From assembly GCF_003574735.1 (NCBI RefSeq), contig NZ_QORW01000012.1, positions 124,001-188,000 on the forward strand: 64,000 bases of DNA, in the 5' to 3' direction. Source of the DNA: Dongia deserti (GTDB taxonomy: Bacteria > Pseudomonadota > Alphaproteobacteria > Dongiales > Dongiaceae). The position numbers and the translations under genes are program-made. The notes under the pieces were generated by a model, which saw only the letters and a list, made by a program, of their open reading frames with translations, did not search any database and had not been told where the DNA came from. Shown here in pieces: positions 27,251 through 36,140 of this stretch. Position 1 is the first letter of the stretch; the number at the start of each line of letters is the position of its first letter.

Positions 27251-27655
27251 TCAGTTGGGTGCCGGCTCGGGCGAGCCGGCAATGACCGGCACAGGACCAG
27301 CGATGGGCCCGGCATGGTGATGCACCATGCGCCAGATCTTGCCATCGCGCACGAACAGATTGGTGGCGATGAAGCCATGACCCGCAACCGATTCGAGGCA
27401 GCAGACAACGGCCATGTCTCCGATCAGATCGCGCGCCAGCACGCGATGCGAGATCGGCATTGCTCCAGCATTGGTGAAGATTTCCGCCCAGCTACGCAGC
27501 ACCGCCTCGCGGCCATGGATCGGCTGCCACCCGGGATGGCAGCAGAACACCGTGTCGGTGGCCGCCCACAACTCAGACATCTGATCGATATTCGCAGTCG
27601 AGAACGCATCATAGAAAGCGCTGTTCGTGAACTCGACGGCCGCCAAGGCGCTCAT
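27251..27655 (-). CDS. NTF2-like (SnoaL/DUF4440-type) protein
   Basis: A 134-residue cytosolic protein with the NTF2 fold: an N-terminal helix (NSAFYDAFSTANIDQMSELW), HPGWQPIHGREAVLRSWAEI, and the last strands DGKIWRMVHHHAG. Members serve as small-molecule-binding enzymes or folding modules, and this branch is uncharacterised. It starts three bases after the FecR-domain gene, so the two are co-transcribed. Confidence 0.85.
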   Translation of the reverse strand: MSALAAVEFTNSAFYDAFSTANIDQMSELWAATDTVFCCHPGWQPIHGREAVLRSWAEIFTNAGAMPISHRVLARDLIGDMAVVCCLESVAGHGFIATNLFVRDGKIWRMVHHHAGPIAGPVPVIAGSPEPAPN

Positions 27656-27658
27656 GCA

Positions 27659-28378
27659 CTACCCTCGCTGGTCCTGCTCCGGTTCTGGACCTTCGGTCGG
27701 CCCGTCGTTGCCGGGATCGCCGATCGGCGGTTCCGTCGAGCCCGGCTGCTGCGGGATGTAATCGCGCGGCATAGCCCGCAGTCCGGCAACCGACGTCGCA
27801 CAGCCCGCGGTGACGTTGACCCGCTGCCCGGCAGTAACAGCCACGACGCTCGGCGTGTTGCAGGCCAGCACGTCCACCGCGCCCTCGATCACGTTGACTT
27901 CGGTGGCGCCGTCGGGCGCGACGAAGATGACGAGATGCGTGCCCCGAATGGTCATGGTCGCCGTGGGCGTGACCAGTTTCACATTCTCCTTGTTCTTGAG
28001 CTCGCCACTCTGATAGCGGAAAGCGCCGAGCTTCAGCGAAATCTGGCCGCCGCCCGTTCCGCTCGAGGGATCGTAGACAAACTCATCGAGCCGCACCTCA
28101 CCATTCGGTCCGACGACCAGATGCGTGTTGTCGAGGAACTCGAGCTCGGTCGAGCCACGGGTGCCGGTCCTGATCAGCTCCTGTGCAAACACGTTGTCGC
28201 GGTAATAGATGGACCGCATCGGCTCTTCGCCCTCGGCGGTCGCGCCGCGGTAGGTGCGCTGAATCACCGCACCGATTTCCGGACTCTTGGCCATGGCGGA
28301 GTGGGCCTCCACGCAGCCGAGCGCGGCCGCCGCCGCCAAGATCGCCATGGACTTTCGACCTATCGAAGCACGCTTCAT
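27659..28378 (-). CDS. FecR-domain periplasmic protein
   Basis: 239 residues with a signal peptide (SMAILAAAAALGCVEAHSAMA). The FecR beta-strand domain (about 35-200) includes NTHLVVGPNGEVRLDEFVYD and the repeated TATMTIRGTHLVIFVAPDG type pattern. The C-terminus is proline-rich and disordered. There is no FecI-like sigma factor and no membrane segment for signal transduction, so it resembles stand-alone FecR proteins rather than an iron-citrate regulator. The start at 28378 (MKRASIGRK) was preferred over the in-frame ATG at 28435. Confidence 0.85.
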   Translation of the reverse strand: MKRASIGRKSMAILAAAAALGCVEAHSAMAKSPEIGAVIQRTYRGATAEGEEPMRSIYYRDNVFAQELIRTGTRGSTELEFLDNTHLVVGPNGEVRLDEFVYDPSSGTGGGQISLKLGAFRYQSGELKNKENVKLVTPTATMTIRGTHLVIFVAPDGATEVNVIEGAVDVLACNTPSVVAVTAGQRVNVTAGCATSVAGLRAMPRDYIPQQPGSTEPPIGDPGNDGPTEGPEPEQDQRG

Positions 28379-28658
28379 CGCAGATCCACCCCTCATCTTG
28401 CCTGCTCGCCCAGGTCGGGCGAAAAGCTCAAGCAAATGATATGCTTAAGCCAAGGATAAACCTAGCCAGAAGGGCGCACTCCGATTTCGGAAGAGCCTTC
28501 CCAGGCCAGTATAGATGGACCGCGGCCAACCAGGATGAAGTGCGCGGGATCACAAACCGCCGCCTGCGCGAAGTCGGAAAATACCGCTGGTTCAAAGACC
28601 TACCCAGGTCTTGCACACGCGCTTTGGCACTGCAACATTGCGGCACGCAGGAGGAAGA

Positions 28659-29063
28659 ATGATCGGGCGATTGAATCACGTGGCTATTGCCGTCCCGGAT
28701 CTGGCGGCTGCGTCGACCACCTATGCCGGCACGCTCGGTGCCAAGGTCTCGGCGCCGATGCCGCAGCCGGCGCACGGCGTCACGGTCGTGTTCGTGGAGC
28801 TGCCCAACACCAAGATCGAGCTGCTGCATCCGCTGGGGGATGCCTCTCCGATCAAGGCGTTTCTCGAGCGCAATCCGAGCGGCGGCATCCATCACGTCTG
28901 CTATGAGGTGGACGACATCTACGCCGCGCGCGACCGGCTGAAGGCCGAGGGCGCCCGCGTGCTGGGCGACGGGGAGCCGAAGATCGGCGCGCACGACAAG
29001 CCGGTGCTGTTCCTTCATCCCAAGGATTTCTACGGCACCTTGATCGAGCTCGAGCAGGCGTAA
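28659..29063 (+). CDS. mce: Methylmalonyl-CoA epimerase
   Basis: A 134-residue vicinal-oxygen-chelate enzyme that interconverts the epimers of methylmalonyl-CoA in propionate/branched-chain breakdown. Metal ligands are visible in GRLNHVAIAVPDL (His), in KIELLHPLG, in GGIHHVCYEVDDI (His) and in GTLIELEQA (Glu). A strong AGGAGG precedes the ATG at 28659. The gene is followed two bases later by a DUF1467 gene, a pairing common in alphaproteobacteria. Confidence 0.95.
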   Translation: MIGRLNHVAIAVPDLAAASTTYAGTLGAKVSAPMPQPAHGVTVVFVELPNTKIELLHPLGDASPIKAFLERNPSGGIHHVCYEVDDIYAARDRLKAEGARVLGDGEPKIGAHDKPVLFLHPKDFYGTLIELEQA

Positions 29064-29064
29064 C

Positions 29065-29319
29065 GTGAGCTATTGGTTTTCGCAGGCGGCGATCTTTCTG
29101 CTGATCTGGTTCGTGGTGCTGTTCGCGGTCCTGCCGTGGGGCGTCCGGCACACCCCCGAGCCTGAGCCAGGCCACGATCCAGGCGCGCCGGTCAACCCGA
29201 ACCTAGGCCGCAAGGCACTGGTTACCACTGCCATTTCCTTGGTTCTGTGGGGTGTCTACTACTACGTCACGCAGGTTCTTGGATATTCGCTGCTCTCGCT
29301 TTATCAGACCGGAAACTAG
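29065..29319 (+). CDS. DUF1467 family membrane protein
   Basis: 84 residues, GTG start, two transmembrane segments (about 8-26 and 52-74) separated by a short loop with VLPWGVRHTPEPEPGHDPGA. DUF1467 is of unknown function and is regularly found next to mce in alphaproteobacteria, as here. Confidence 0.9.
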   Translation: MSYWFSQAAIFLLIWFVVLFAVLPWGVRHTPEPEPGHDPGAPVNPNLGRKALVTTAISLVLWGVYYYVTQVLGYSLLSLYQTGN

Positions 29320-29321
29320 CC

Positions 29322-29885
29322 ATGACGTATTGCGAAATCGCCCCGGGCCATGAATGGCACGGGCCCTACCACGAATCACACTACGGCTTTCCGATCACAG
29401 ATGACGACATGCTGTTCGAGCGGCTGATCCTCGAAATCAATCAGGCCGGCTTGAGCTGGCTCACCATCCTCAAGCGCCAGGAAGCGTTCCGCAAAGCGTT
29501 TCGCGACTTCCGGATCGAGAAGGTGGCGCGCCTCGCGCCGCGCGACGTCGACCGTTTAATGAAGGATGAATCAATCATTCGCAATCGCATGAAAATCGAG
29601 GCAACCGTCGAGAACGCGAAGCGCATCAACGCGATCCAGCGCGACGTCGGCTCGTTTGCAGATTGGCTGAGGTCGCACCACCCCAAGCGCAAGGACGAAT
29701 GGGTGAAGCTGTTCAAGAAGACGTTCGTCTTCACCGGCGGAGAGATCGTGGGCGAGTTTCTGATGAGCATCGGCTACCTGCCCGGCGCGCATCATGCCGG
29801 CTGTCCGATCTACAAGCGCATCGCAAAACTGAAGCCGGCCTGGATCGACGCTGAACGAAAGGGCTTCGTTTACTCAGAAGCCTGA
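29322..29885 (+). CDS. tag: DNA-3-methyladenine glycosylase I
   Basis: 187-residue base-excision repair enzyme of the helix-hairpin-helix superfamily that removes 3-methyladenine. The zinc site is visible: Cys4, His17, and a histidine plus cysteine in GAHHAGCPIYKR. The substrate pocket segment EINQAGLSWLTILKRQ is present. The start ATG at 29322 is two bases after the DUF1467 stop. The 3' end overlaps the convergent tatC by 16 bases. Confidence 0.95.
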   Translation: MTYCEIAPGHEWHGPYHESHYGFPITDDDMLFERLILEINQAGLSWLTILKRQEAFRKAFRDFRIEKVARLAPRDVDRLMKDESIIRNRMKIEATVENAKRINAIQRDVGSFADWLRSHHPKRKDEWVKLFKKTFVFTGGEIVGEFLMSIGYLPGAHHAGCPIYKRIAKLKPAWIDAERKGFVYSEA

Positions 29886-30700
29886 GCCCGGACGGACTTG
29901 TCGTCGTCCTCATCGAGTTCGCGCTCGAGCTCAGCGTCCTGCTGCGCGCGCCGCTTCTCGACCATCCGCGCGAGCAGGATGGAAATCTCGTAGAGCAGGA
30001 TCAGTGGCATCGCCAGGCTGAGCTGGCTGATCACGTCGGGCGGGGTCACGACCGCCGCCACGACGACCACCAGCACGATCGCATAGCGTCGCTTGGCCGC
30101 CAGCCCCGCAGCGGACACGAGGCCGACGCGCGCCAGCAGCGTAAGCAGCACCGGCAACTGGAAACACAGGCCGAAGGCGATGATCATGGTCATCGCGAGG
30201 CCGACATATTCACCGACTTTGTTCTCCATCTCGACAGGCAGCCTGCCCTCACCGCCGGGGTCCTGGAAGCTGCCGAAGAACTGGATCATCCAGGGAAATA
30301 GCACGTAGTAGAAGAAGGCTGCGCCAAGCAGGAACATGAAGGGCGTCGCGGCCAGAAACGGCAGGAATGCCCGCCGCTCGTTTTTGTAGAGGCCTGGCGC
30401 CACGAACGCCCAGATCTGCCCGGCAACGATGGGGAACGAGACGCAGAGCGCGCCGAAGGCCGCCAGCTTCACCTGGGTGAAGAAAGGCTCGACCAAGCTG
30501 GTGTAGATGAATCTGCGGCCCGCCTGGTCGTGGAAATAGTCCGCCAGCGGCGCGCCCAGGAAATCGAACATTGGCTTGGCGAAATAGAAGCAGACGATGA
30601 AGGCGGCGATGAACGCCACCACCGAATAGAGTAGCCGCCGGCGCAACTCGACCAGATGATCGAGCAACGGCATCTTCTTCTCGTCTTCGGCACCCGCCAT
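29870..30700 (-). CDS. tatC: Sec-independent protein translocase TatC
   Basis: 276-residue, six-span inner-membrane core of the twin-arginine translocase that recognises RR signal peptides. The N-terminal signature MPLLDHLVELRRRLLYSV and the cytoplasmic loop with FPIVAGQIWAFVAPGLYKNE are present. The tail is a charged extension rich in Asp/Glu. It lies five bases after tatB in the tatA-tatB-tatC order. Confidence 0.97.
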   Translation of the reverse strand: MAGAEDEKKMPLLDHLVELRRRLLYSVVAFIAAFIVCFYFAKPMFDFLGAPLADYFHDQAGRRFIYTSLVEPFFTQVKLAAFGALCVSFPIVAGQIWAFVAPGLYKNERRAFLPFLAATPFMFLLGAAFFYYVLFPWMIQFFGSFQDPGGEGRLPVEMENKVGEYVGLAMTMIIAFGLCFQLPVLLTLLARVGLVSAAGLAAKRRYAIVLVVVVAAVVTPPDVISQLSLAMPLILLYEISILLARMVEKRRAQQDAELERELDEDDDKSVRAQASE

Positions 30701-30705
30701 GAAAT

Positions 30706-31164
30706 CTATACTTTCGCCTCGGCCTTGGAGGTGGCGCTGTCGGCGGCCTCACCCTCCTTCGTGGGTTGCTGTTCCGGGGCGGTAAGCGCGGGACTCGCTC
30801 GCGGGGTCGATGCGACCGGCGGCGCCGGCGTAATCGGGCCGACCGGCGAAATCTGCGGCTTGTCCTTGAGTTCGTCCTCCACGCCTGTGACGGTCGATTT
30901 CAGCTCGCCGGTCGGATCGACGGCGTTTTCGACCGTCTTGGAGATGGAGCCCTTGCTGATGGACTGCGCAGCCTTGCGCGCGTCCTCAAGGTCGGCCTCG
31001 CGCACGATGTCGTTGATGCCGCTCTGGAACTCGCCAGCCAGCTTGCGCGCCGTCTTGGTCAGATTGCTGACGGTCCGGAGCGCGTTCGGCAGCTCCTTCG
31101 GTCCCAGGACGACCAAGGCGACCACTCCGATGATCAGCAGCTCGCTCCAGCCCAGATCGAACAT
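30706..31164 (-). CDS. tatB: Sec-independent protein translocase TatB
   Basis: 152 residues: a single N-terminal membrane helix (ELLIIGVVALVVLGPKELP), an amphipathic helix (LPNALRTVSNLTKTARKL) and a long Pro/Ala-rich cytoplasmic tail. Glu8 in the membrane segment (GWSELL) separates TatB from TatA. It acts with TatC in signal-peptide binding. Confidence 0.95.
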   Translation of the reverse strand: MFDLGWSELLIIGVVALVVLGPKELPNALRTVSNLTKTARKLAGEFQSGINDIVREADLEDARKAAQSISKGSISKTVENAVDPTGELKSTVTGVEDELKDKPQISPVGPITPAPPVASTPRASPALTAPEQQPTKEGEAADSATSKAEAKV

Positions 31165-31197
31165 CGAGGACGCCTTCCAACCACGACCGGCCGCGTC

Positions 31198-31404
31198 TTA
31201 GGAGCGGTCGATCACGCTCTGCTGCTTATCGGTGTTCTCGGACTGAGCCTGCTCGCCCTCCTTGGGCTCCTTGAGGCCCTTCCGGAAGGCGGTGATGCCC
31301 TGGCCAAGGTCCTTCATCAGGCGCGGAATCTTACCGCCGCCGCCGAACAGGACGAGAATGATGGCTAGAACGACTAGCCAATGCCAAATACTGAAGCTCC
31401 CCAT
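31198..31404 (-). CDS. tatA: Sec-independent protein translocase TatA
   Basis: 68 residues: an N-terminal membrane helix ([19 protein letters not shown]), the hinge [20 protein letters not shown] and a short charged tail. TatA oligomers form the pore of the Tat system. It is the first gene of the tat operon, 112 bases after the ABC ATPase gene on the same strand. Confidence 0.95.
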   Translation of the reverse strand: MGSFSIWHWLVVLAIILVLFGGGGKIPRLMKDLGQGITAFRKGLKEPKEGEQAQSENTDKQQSVIDRS

Positions 31405-31516
31405 TCGGGTTCTCCTTGGGTGTTTTGCGGGCGGACTATCGCAGAATGACCGGGGGGCTGCAACAAAAGCCGCACGCTAAGACATTTGACTTAAGGTCGT
31501 GTAAGCCGTTGGAACT

Positions 31517-32590
31517 TCACGTTTCCGGGAACATGAGAATGGCGTCCGAGGGGACCCTGAGGGCGACCCGCTCGCCCGCCTTGGGCGGCCGGCCATGGAG
31601 CCGGACCGATAGCTTCACATCCCGTCCTTCAGCGTCCTGCACCAGGACATGCACGACCCATCCTGTCCCCAGGAAATGGGTATCCTGTACTTCAACATTC
31701 AAGCCATCCGCTTGGTCCCCCAGCACCGGCGCTAGGCTGACTGCTTCCGGCCGGAAGGTCACCACCACCCGCTCGCCTTCCTGGCGGTCCGGGGCACACA
31801 GCCGCCCCAGCGGGCCCTCTACATGCCCGTCGCGGACCACGCCTCGGATTTCGTTGACGCGGGAGAAGAAGCTGGCGACGAACAAATCGGCCGGCCGGTA
31901 GTAGAGCTCCTGCGGCGGCCCGCTCTGCACGATCCTCCCGGCACGCATTAGGTAGATGCGATCCGCCATGAACAGGGCCTCTTCCGGGTCGTGGGTCACC
32001 AGCAGCGCCGCCGTTCCGTTGCGCCGCAGGAGGCGCAGCGTGTCGTCGCGCACCTGCTCCCTGAGCCGCTCATCGAGGCCGGAGAACGGCTCATCCAGCA
32101 GCAGCACGGACGGCTCCGGCGCGAGCGCGCGGGCGAGCGCCACCCGCTGCTGCTGCCCGCCGGACAGGGCATGGGGATAGGCGTCGAGATAGTTCTCCAT
32201 CTCCACCTGGCGCAGCACGTCGCGCACCCGCTTATCGCGATCCGCCGCAGGCACCTGGCTCAAGCCGAAGGCGACGTTGTCGCCAACCGTCAGGTGCGGG
32301 AACAGAGCGAAATCCTGGAACACCAGCCCAACATGGCGGCGCTCGGGTGGCACGCCGATTCGCTTGGCGGGATCACCGACCACTTCGCCACGCATAGAGA
32401 CGCGCCCGCTCTGGAGCGCCTCAAGGCCGGCCGCCAGCCGCAGCACGGTCGATTTGCCGCAGCCAGACGGCCCGACCAGGCAAACGACCTCGCCGGCTCT
32501 CACCGATAGCGACACACCGTCGACCGCGCGCAGGCGATCGTAGTCGTGGTAGAGATCCTGCAGGACCAATGCGTCGTGCGGCTGCATCAC
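31517..32590 (-). CDS. ABC transporter ATP-binding protein (ferric-iron/Fbp type)
   Basis: 357 residues. The ATPase domain (about 1-235) has Walker A VGPSGCGKSTVLR, signature HALSGGQQQRVALARAL and Walker B VLLLDEPFSGLDERLR. The C-terminal part (about 250-357) is a TOBE-type regulatory domain. The pairing with a duplicated permease is that of FbpC/AfuC iron(III) importers; thiamine or other substrates are possible. The start overlaps the permease stop by four bases. Confidence 0.9.
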   Translation of the reverse strand: MMQPHDALVLQDLYHDYDRLRAVDGVSLSVRAGEVVCLVGPSGCGKSTVLRLAAGLEALQSGRVSMRGEVVGDPAKRIGVPPERRHVGLVFQDFALFPHLTVGDNVAFGLSQVPAADRDKRVRDVLRQVEMENYLDAYPHALSGGQQQRVALARALAPEPSVLLLDEPFSGLDERLREQVRDDTLRLLRRNGTAALLVTHDPEEALFMADRIYLMRAGRIVQSGPPQELYYRPADLFVASFFSRVNEIRGVVRDGHVEGPLGRLCAPDRQEGERVVVTFRPEAVSLAPVLGDQADGLNVEVQDTHFLGTGWVVHVLVQDAEGRDVKLSVRLHGRPPKAGERVALRVPSDAILMFPET

Positions 32591-34287
32591 TGGTCCTTCC
32601 CCGCCCCGGGGCGCGCCGCGCGGATCGCACGTGACAGCAGATAGACCGGCAAGATGCCGACCAGCCCGATCGCCAGTGCCGGGCCCGCCGCCTCCACCAG
32701 CCGCTCATCGGAAGCAAGATCGTAGGTGCGGGTCGCGAGCGTGTCGAAATTGAACGGTCGCAAGACCAAGGTTGCCGGCAATTCCTTCAGCACATCGACG
32801 AACACCAGGATCGCTGCGGTCAACAATGTGCCGCGCATGATCGGCAGATGGATCAGGCCAAGCGTCTGGCTTGGGGCACGTCCCAAGGAGCGCGCCGCGA
32901 GGTCCATGCTGATCGTGATCTTCGCCAGGCTCGCCTCGACTGCGCTGAAGCTGATGGTCAGGAAACGTGCGAGATACGCATAAGTGACCGCGGCCAGAGT
33001 CCCGGTGAAAACCAGACCGATGCTCCATCCGAACTGTGCCTTGGCCCAGTTGGCGACGATGTGATCGAGCGACGCCAGCGGCAGCAGCACGCCGATCGCG
33101 AGGACTGCGCCTGGCACCGCGTAACCGGCGCTTGCCACGCGTACGGCAAGGCGCGTGGCCGGCGTCGGATGCAATCGCAGTGCATAGGCCAGAATGACGG
33201 CCACTGCGAGGACCAGCAGCGCCGCCAGGCCGGCCAGCAGGAAGGAATTGCGCAGCAAGCCCAGGAAGCGCGCGTTCTGCCAGAACTCCGGGCTGCTCAG
33301 TGCCCAATGGAGCAACATCACCGCTGGCAGCGCAAAGCCCAGCACCACCGGCACCGCGCAGCCAACGATCGCGCCGAGCGCCGCCCAGCCGCGCAGCTTG
33401 TAGCGCGGCAGCGGCCGATAGCGTGCCGTCGAATGCGCATAGCTCGCGCGCCCGCGCGACGAGCGCTCGATCGCGAGCAAGGTAAACACGAACAGCAGCA
33501 GGATGACCGCGATCTGCGAGGCGGCGACCGGATCGCCCATGCCGCGCCAGACGCGGAAGATGCCGGTCACCAGCGTGTTGATCCCGAAGTACGATACGGT
33601 GCCGTAATCGTTCAACGCTTCCATCAACGCCAGCGCCACGCCGGCCGCGATGGCAGGCCGCGCCAACGGCAGTGCGACGCGGCGGAAGCTGCTCCAGGGC
33701 GAGCAGCCGAGCGTGCGGCTCACTTCCAGCACGCAGACCGACTGCTCGAGGAAAGCGGCACGCGCGAGGAGATACACGTAGGGATAAAGCACCAGCACCA
33801 GCATTACGATGGCGCCCGGCAAGGAGCGAACTTCGGGCAGCCAGCGCAGCCCCTGCGGATCGCCGACGAAGTCGCGCAAGCTAGTCTGCACGGGGCCTGC
33901 GTAGTCGAGCAATCCGGTATAGGCGTAGGCGATCACGTAGGCGGGAAACGCCATCGGCAGCAGCAACGCCCAATCGAACAGCCGCCGGCCGGGAAAGCGG
34001 CACAGGGTCGTCATCCACGCCGCCGGCACGCCGACGATGAGCACGCCGATCGTGACGCCGGTCATGATGAGCAGCGAGTTGGTCACATAGTTGCTGAGGA
34101 CGGTCTCGACCAGATGCTGCCAGATGTCGCTACGCGCGCCGAACGCGTTGATCAGCACGGAGATGACCGGCGCCGCAATCAGCAATGCAAGGCCGCAGGC
34201 GACGATCGTCCAGCGCGACGGCCAGCCCCAGTGGCGCGCACCGAAACGAACCGGAGTAGCGGCTTGCGGGTGCGACAGCAGGCTCAA
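32587..34287 (-). CDS. ABC transporter permease (fused, FbpB-like iron(III) type)
   Basis: 566 residues with about twelve membrane segments in two homologous halves, each with a BPD_transp_1 EAA-loop region (EVSRTLGCSPWSSFRRVALP in the first half; DLAARSLGRAPSQTLGLIHL in the second). Such fused permeases serve iron(III) or similar importers. No periplasmic binding-protein gene lies in the window, so the partner must be elsewhere. A palindrome overlapping a predicted promoter lies upstream (34366-34397). Confidence 0.9.
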   Translation of the reverse strand: MSLLSHPQAATPVRFGARHWGWPSRWTIVACGLALLIAAPVISVLINAFGARSDIWQHLVETVLSNYVTNSLLIMTGVTIGVLIVGVPAAWMTTLCRFPGRRLFDWALLLPMAFPAYVIAYAYTGLLDYAGPVQTSLRDFVGDPQGLRWLPEVRSLPGAIVMLVLVLYPYVYLLARAAFLEQSVCVLEVSRTLGCSPWSSFRRVALPLARPAIAAGVALALMEALNDYGTVSYFGINTLVTGIFRVWRGMGDPVAASQIAVILLLFVFTLLAIERSSRGRASYAHSTARYRPLPRYKLRGWAALGAIVGCAVPVVLGFALPAVMLLHWALSSPEFWQNARFLGLLRNSFLLAGLAALLVLAVAVILAYALRLHPTPATRLAVRVASAGYAVPGAVLAIGVLLPLASLDHIVANWAKAQFGWSIGLVFTGTLAAVTYAYLARFLTISFSAVEASLAKITISMDLAARSLGRAPSQTLGLIHLPIMRGTLLTAAILVFVDVLKELPATLVLRPFNFDTLATRTYDLASDERLVEAAGPALAIGLVGILPVYLLSRAIRAARPGAGKDQ

Positions 34288-34365
34288 GCGAAGTTCCGTC
34301 CGGCGGGCTTGCCCCGCGCAAAGAGTTCATGGAGCGCCGGCACTCACCGGCGGAGGCGCCCCTTG

Positions 34366-34397
34366 ACCCTAGTGCGACTTATTCTGAATTGCAATTC
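34366..34397 (-). promoter_or_regulatory. Candidate promoter and palindromic operator of the ABC transporter
   Basis: On the minus strand TTGCAA (plus 34389-34394), a 17-base spacer and TAGGGT (plus 34366-34371) form a plausible promoter. The perfect palindrome GAATTGCAATTC (34386-34397) covers the -35. It resembles the A/T-rich TGCAA-type boxes of alphaproteobacterial Fur-like regulators, but the assignment is tentative. Confidence 0.35.
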
Positions 34398-34413
34398 GAC
34401 GTCTGGATAGCTG

Positions 34414-35298
34414 TCAGGCAGACTGTGCAGCGGCCTTGGGCTCCGTAGACCCGGACAGATCGTCGTCGCTGTCCTCCTCGACGTCCTCGCTTTCTGGCTC
34501 TGTACCCTCCCCCTCGGGCTCCACAGCCTCACCTTCGGAATCAGCGCTCGGCTCCTCGGCTTCCTCCGCTGCTGCCTGGGCCTCGGCTTCGGCGCGGCGC
34601 AGGGCCTCGGCATCGTACTCGTCGTCCGCGGCCTCACCGTCCGCCTCCGATCCTTCCTCGGCCGGCTGGGCCAGCATGTCAGAGATATTGCCCTCCTCGT
34701 CCTCCGGCTCCTCGGCTACCGCGCCGCCATTCGGCAGACCCTGCGTACCGAGGGTCGCCACCGTGGCGCGCGCATCCAGCAGGCCGGCCGCTTTCAGCTC
34801 TTCCACGCCAGGCAAGGCATCGCAGCTCTCCAGTCCGAAATGCTCCAAGAAGGTGTCGGTCGTCGCCCATGTCACCGGGCGACCCGGCGTCTCGCGCCGG
34901 CCCTTCGGCCTGATCCAGCCGATCTCCAGCAGCATGTCGAGCGTGCCCTTGGAAATGGCGACACCGCGGATTTCCTCAATCTCCGCGCGGGTCACTGGCT
35001 GGTGATAGGCGATGATCGCGAGCGTCTCGACCGCCGCGCGACTCAGCTTGCGCACGACTTCCTTCTCGATGTGGAACTTCGAAGCCAGATCCGGCGCCGT
35101 GCGGAACGCCCAGCGATCCTCGAATGCCAGCAGATGCACGCCGCGATTGGCGTATTGATCCTTCAGCTCCTGCAACAGGCCATTGATGTCGGCGCCCTCG
35201 GGCATGCGACCCGCCAGTTGGTCCTCGCTCATGGGCTCGGTAGCGGCGAACAGGATGGCCTCGAGCAGTCGCAGCAATTGATAGCGATCGTCGGTCAT
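34414..35298 (-). CDS. scpB: Segregation and condensation protein B
   Basis: 294 residues. The first ~190 form two winged-helix domains of ScpB (LEAILFAATEPMSEDQLA at the start, and TLAIIAYHQPVTRAEIEEIR). It partners ScpA and Smc in chromosome condensation. A tail of about 100 residues, extremely rich in Glu/Asp/Ala/Ser, is much more acidic than in most ScpB proteins and is probably disordered. Its start overlaps the scpA stop by four bases. Confidence 0.95.
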   Translation of the reverse strand: MTDDRYQLLRLLEAILFAATEPMSEDQLAGRMPEGADINGLLQELKDQYANRGVHLLAFEDRWAFRTAPDLASKFHIEKEVVRKLSRAAVETLAIIAYHQPVTRAEIEEIRGVAISKGTLDMLLEIGWIRPKGRRETPGRPVTWATTDTFLEHFGLESCDALPGVEELKAAGLLDARATVATLGTQGLPNGGAVAEEPEDEEGNISDMLAQPAEEGSEADGEAADDEYDAEALRRAEAEAQAAAEEAEEPSADSEGEAVEPEGEGTEPESEDVEEDSDDDLSGSTEPKAAAQSA

Positions 35299-36140
35299 TG
35301 CAGTCCTTCGGTGTTCACAGTCTCGGGCGTGGCCATGTTCTCGCCGCGGCGCATGTAGATCGGGCCGAACAATTGCTCCTGCCTGAGCTCGATACGGCCT
35401 GTGCGCGCAAGCTCCAGGCTGGCGGCAAAGGTCGCGGCCAAAGCGGCGCGGCGCTGCAGGCCGCGCTGCAGCCCCGGTGGCAGGAACGCCTGCAGCGTGG
35501 TCCAGTCCAGCACCTGCCCCAGCATCTCGCCGATCCGATGCAGTGCATCGTCCATCGAGAACAGATTCATGGGTGCGATCTGCAGCAGGCCTTCGTTGCG
35601 CCGGCCGGGATAGTTGCCGTAAGCCTTCAGCAAATCATAGAGGGTGAGCTTGTAGACCGGCTTCTCGACGATCTTCATCGGCTCCGGCAAGCCGCGCCCG
35701 AAGAAGTCGCGACCATATTGCGGCAGCGCCATCAATTCCTGCCCGGCCTTTTGCATCGCCTCCAGCCGCTGCAGCTGGAACGCCAGGGCGGCTGCCAGCT
35801 CGGCACCGCTCGGCTCGCCATCTGCCGGCGGCTCAGGCAGCAGCAGGCGCGACTTCAAGTAGGCGAGCCACGCTGCCATCACAAGGTAATCGGCGGCGAT
35901 CTCCAGCCTCAGTCGCCGCGCACGCGCGATGAAGGCGAGATACTGATCGGCCAGTTCCAGGATCGAGATCTTTTTGAGATCGACCTTCTGATCGCGCGCC
36001 AGGGTCAGCAGGACGTCGATCGGCCCTTCGAACCCGTCGAGATCGAGATGCAACTCGAACTCACCCGTGGGCCCAGCGGAGGCAGTCTCGTCGGCCGCAA
36101 AATCCTTGTCGAACTCTTCGTCCATCATGCTCGCCGTCAT
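35295..36140 (-). CDS. scpA: Segregation and condensation protein A
   Basis: 281-residue kleisin that bridges Smc heads. The N-terminal signature FELHLDLDGFEGPIDVLLTL is followed by the helical Smc-binding part (KVDLKKISILELADQYLAFI), and the C-terminal winged helix ends before IYMRRGENMATPE. The start overlaps the M50 protease stop (ATGA), and the end overlaps scpB, forming a coupled unit. Confidence 0.95.
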   Translation of the reverse strand: MTASMMDEEFDKDFAADETASAGPTGEFELHLDLDGFEGPIDVLLTLARDQKVDLKKISILELADQYLAFIARARRLRLEIAADYLVMAAWLAYLKSRLLLPEPPADGEPSGAELAAALAFQLQRLEAMQKAGQELMALPQYGRDFFGRGLPEPMKIVEKPVYKLTLYDLLKAYGNYPGRRNEGLLQIAPMNLFSMDDALHRIGEMLGQVLDWTTLQAFLPPGLQRGLQRRAALAATFAASLELARTGRIELRQEQLFGPIYMRRGENMATPETVNTEGLQ

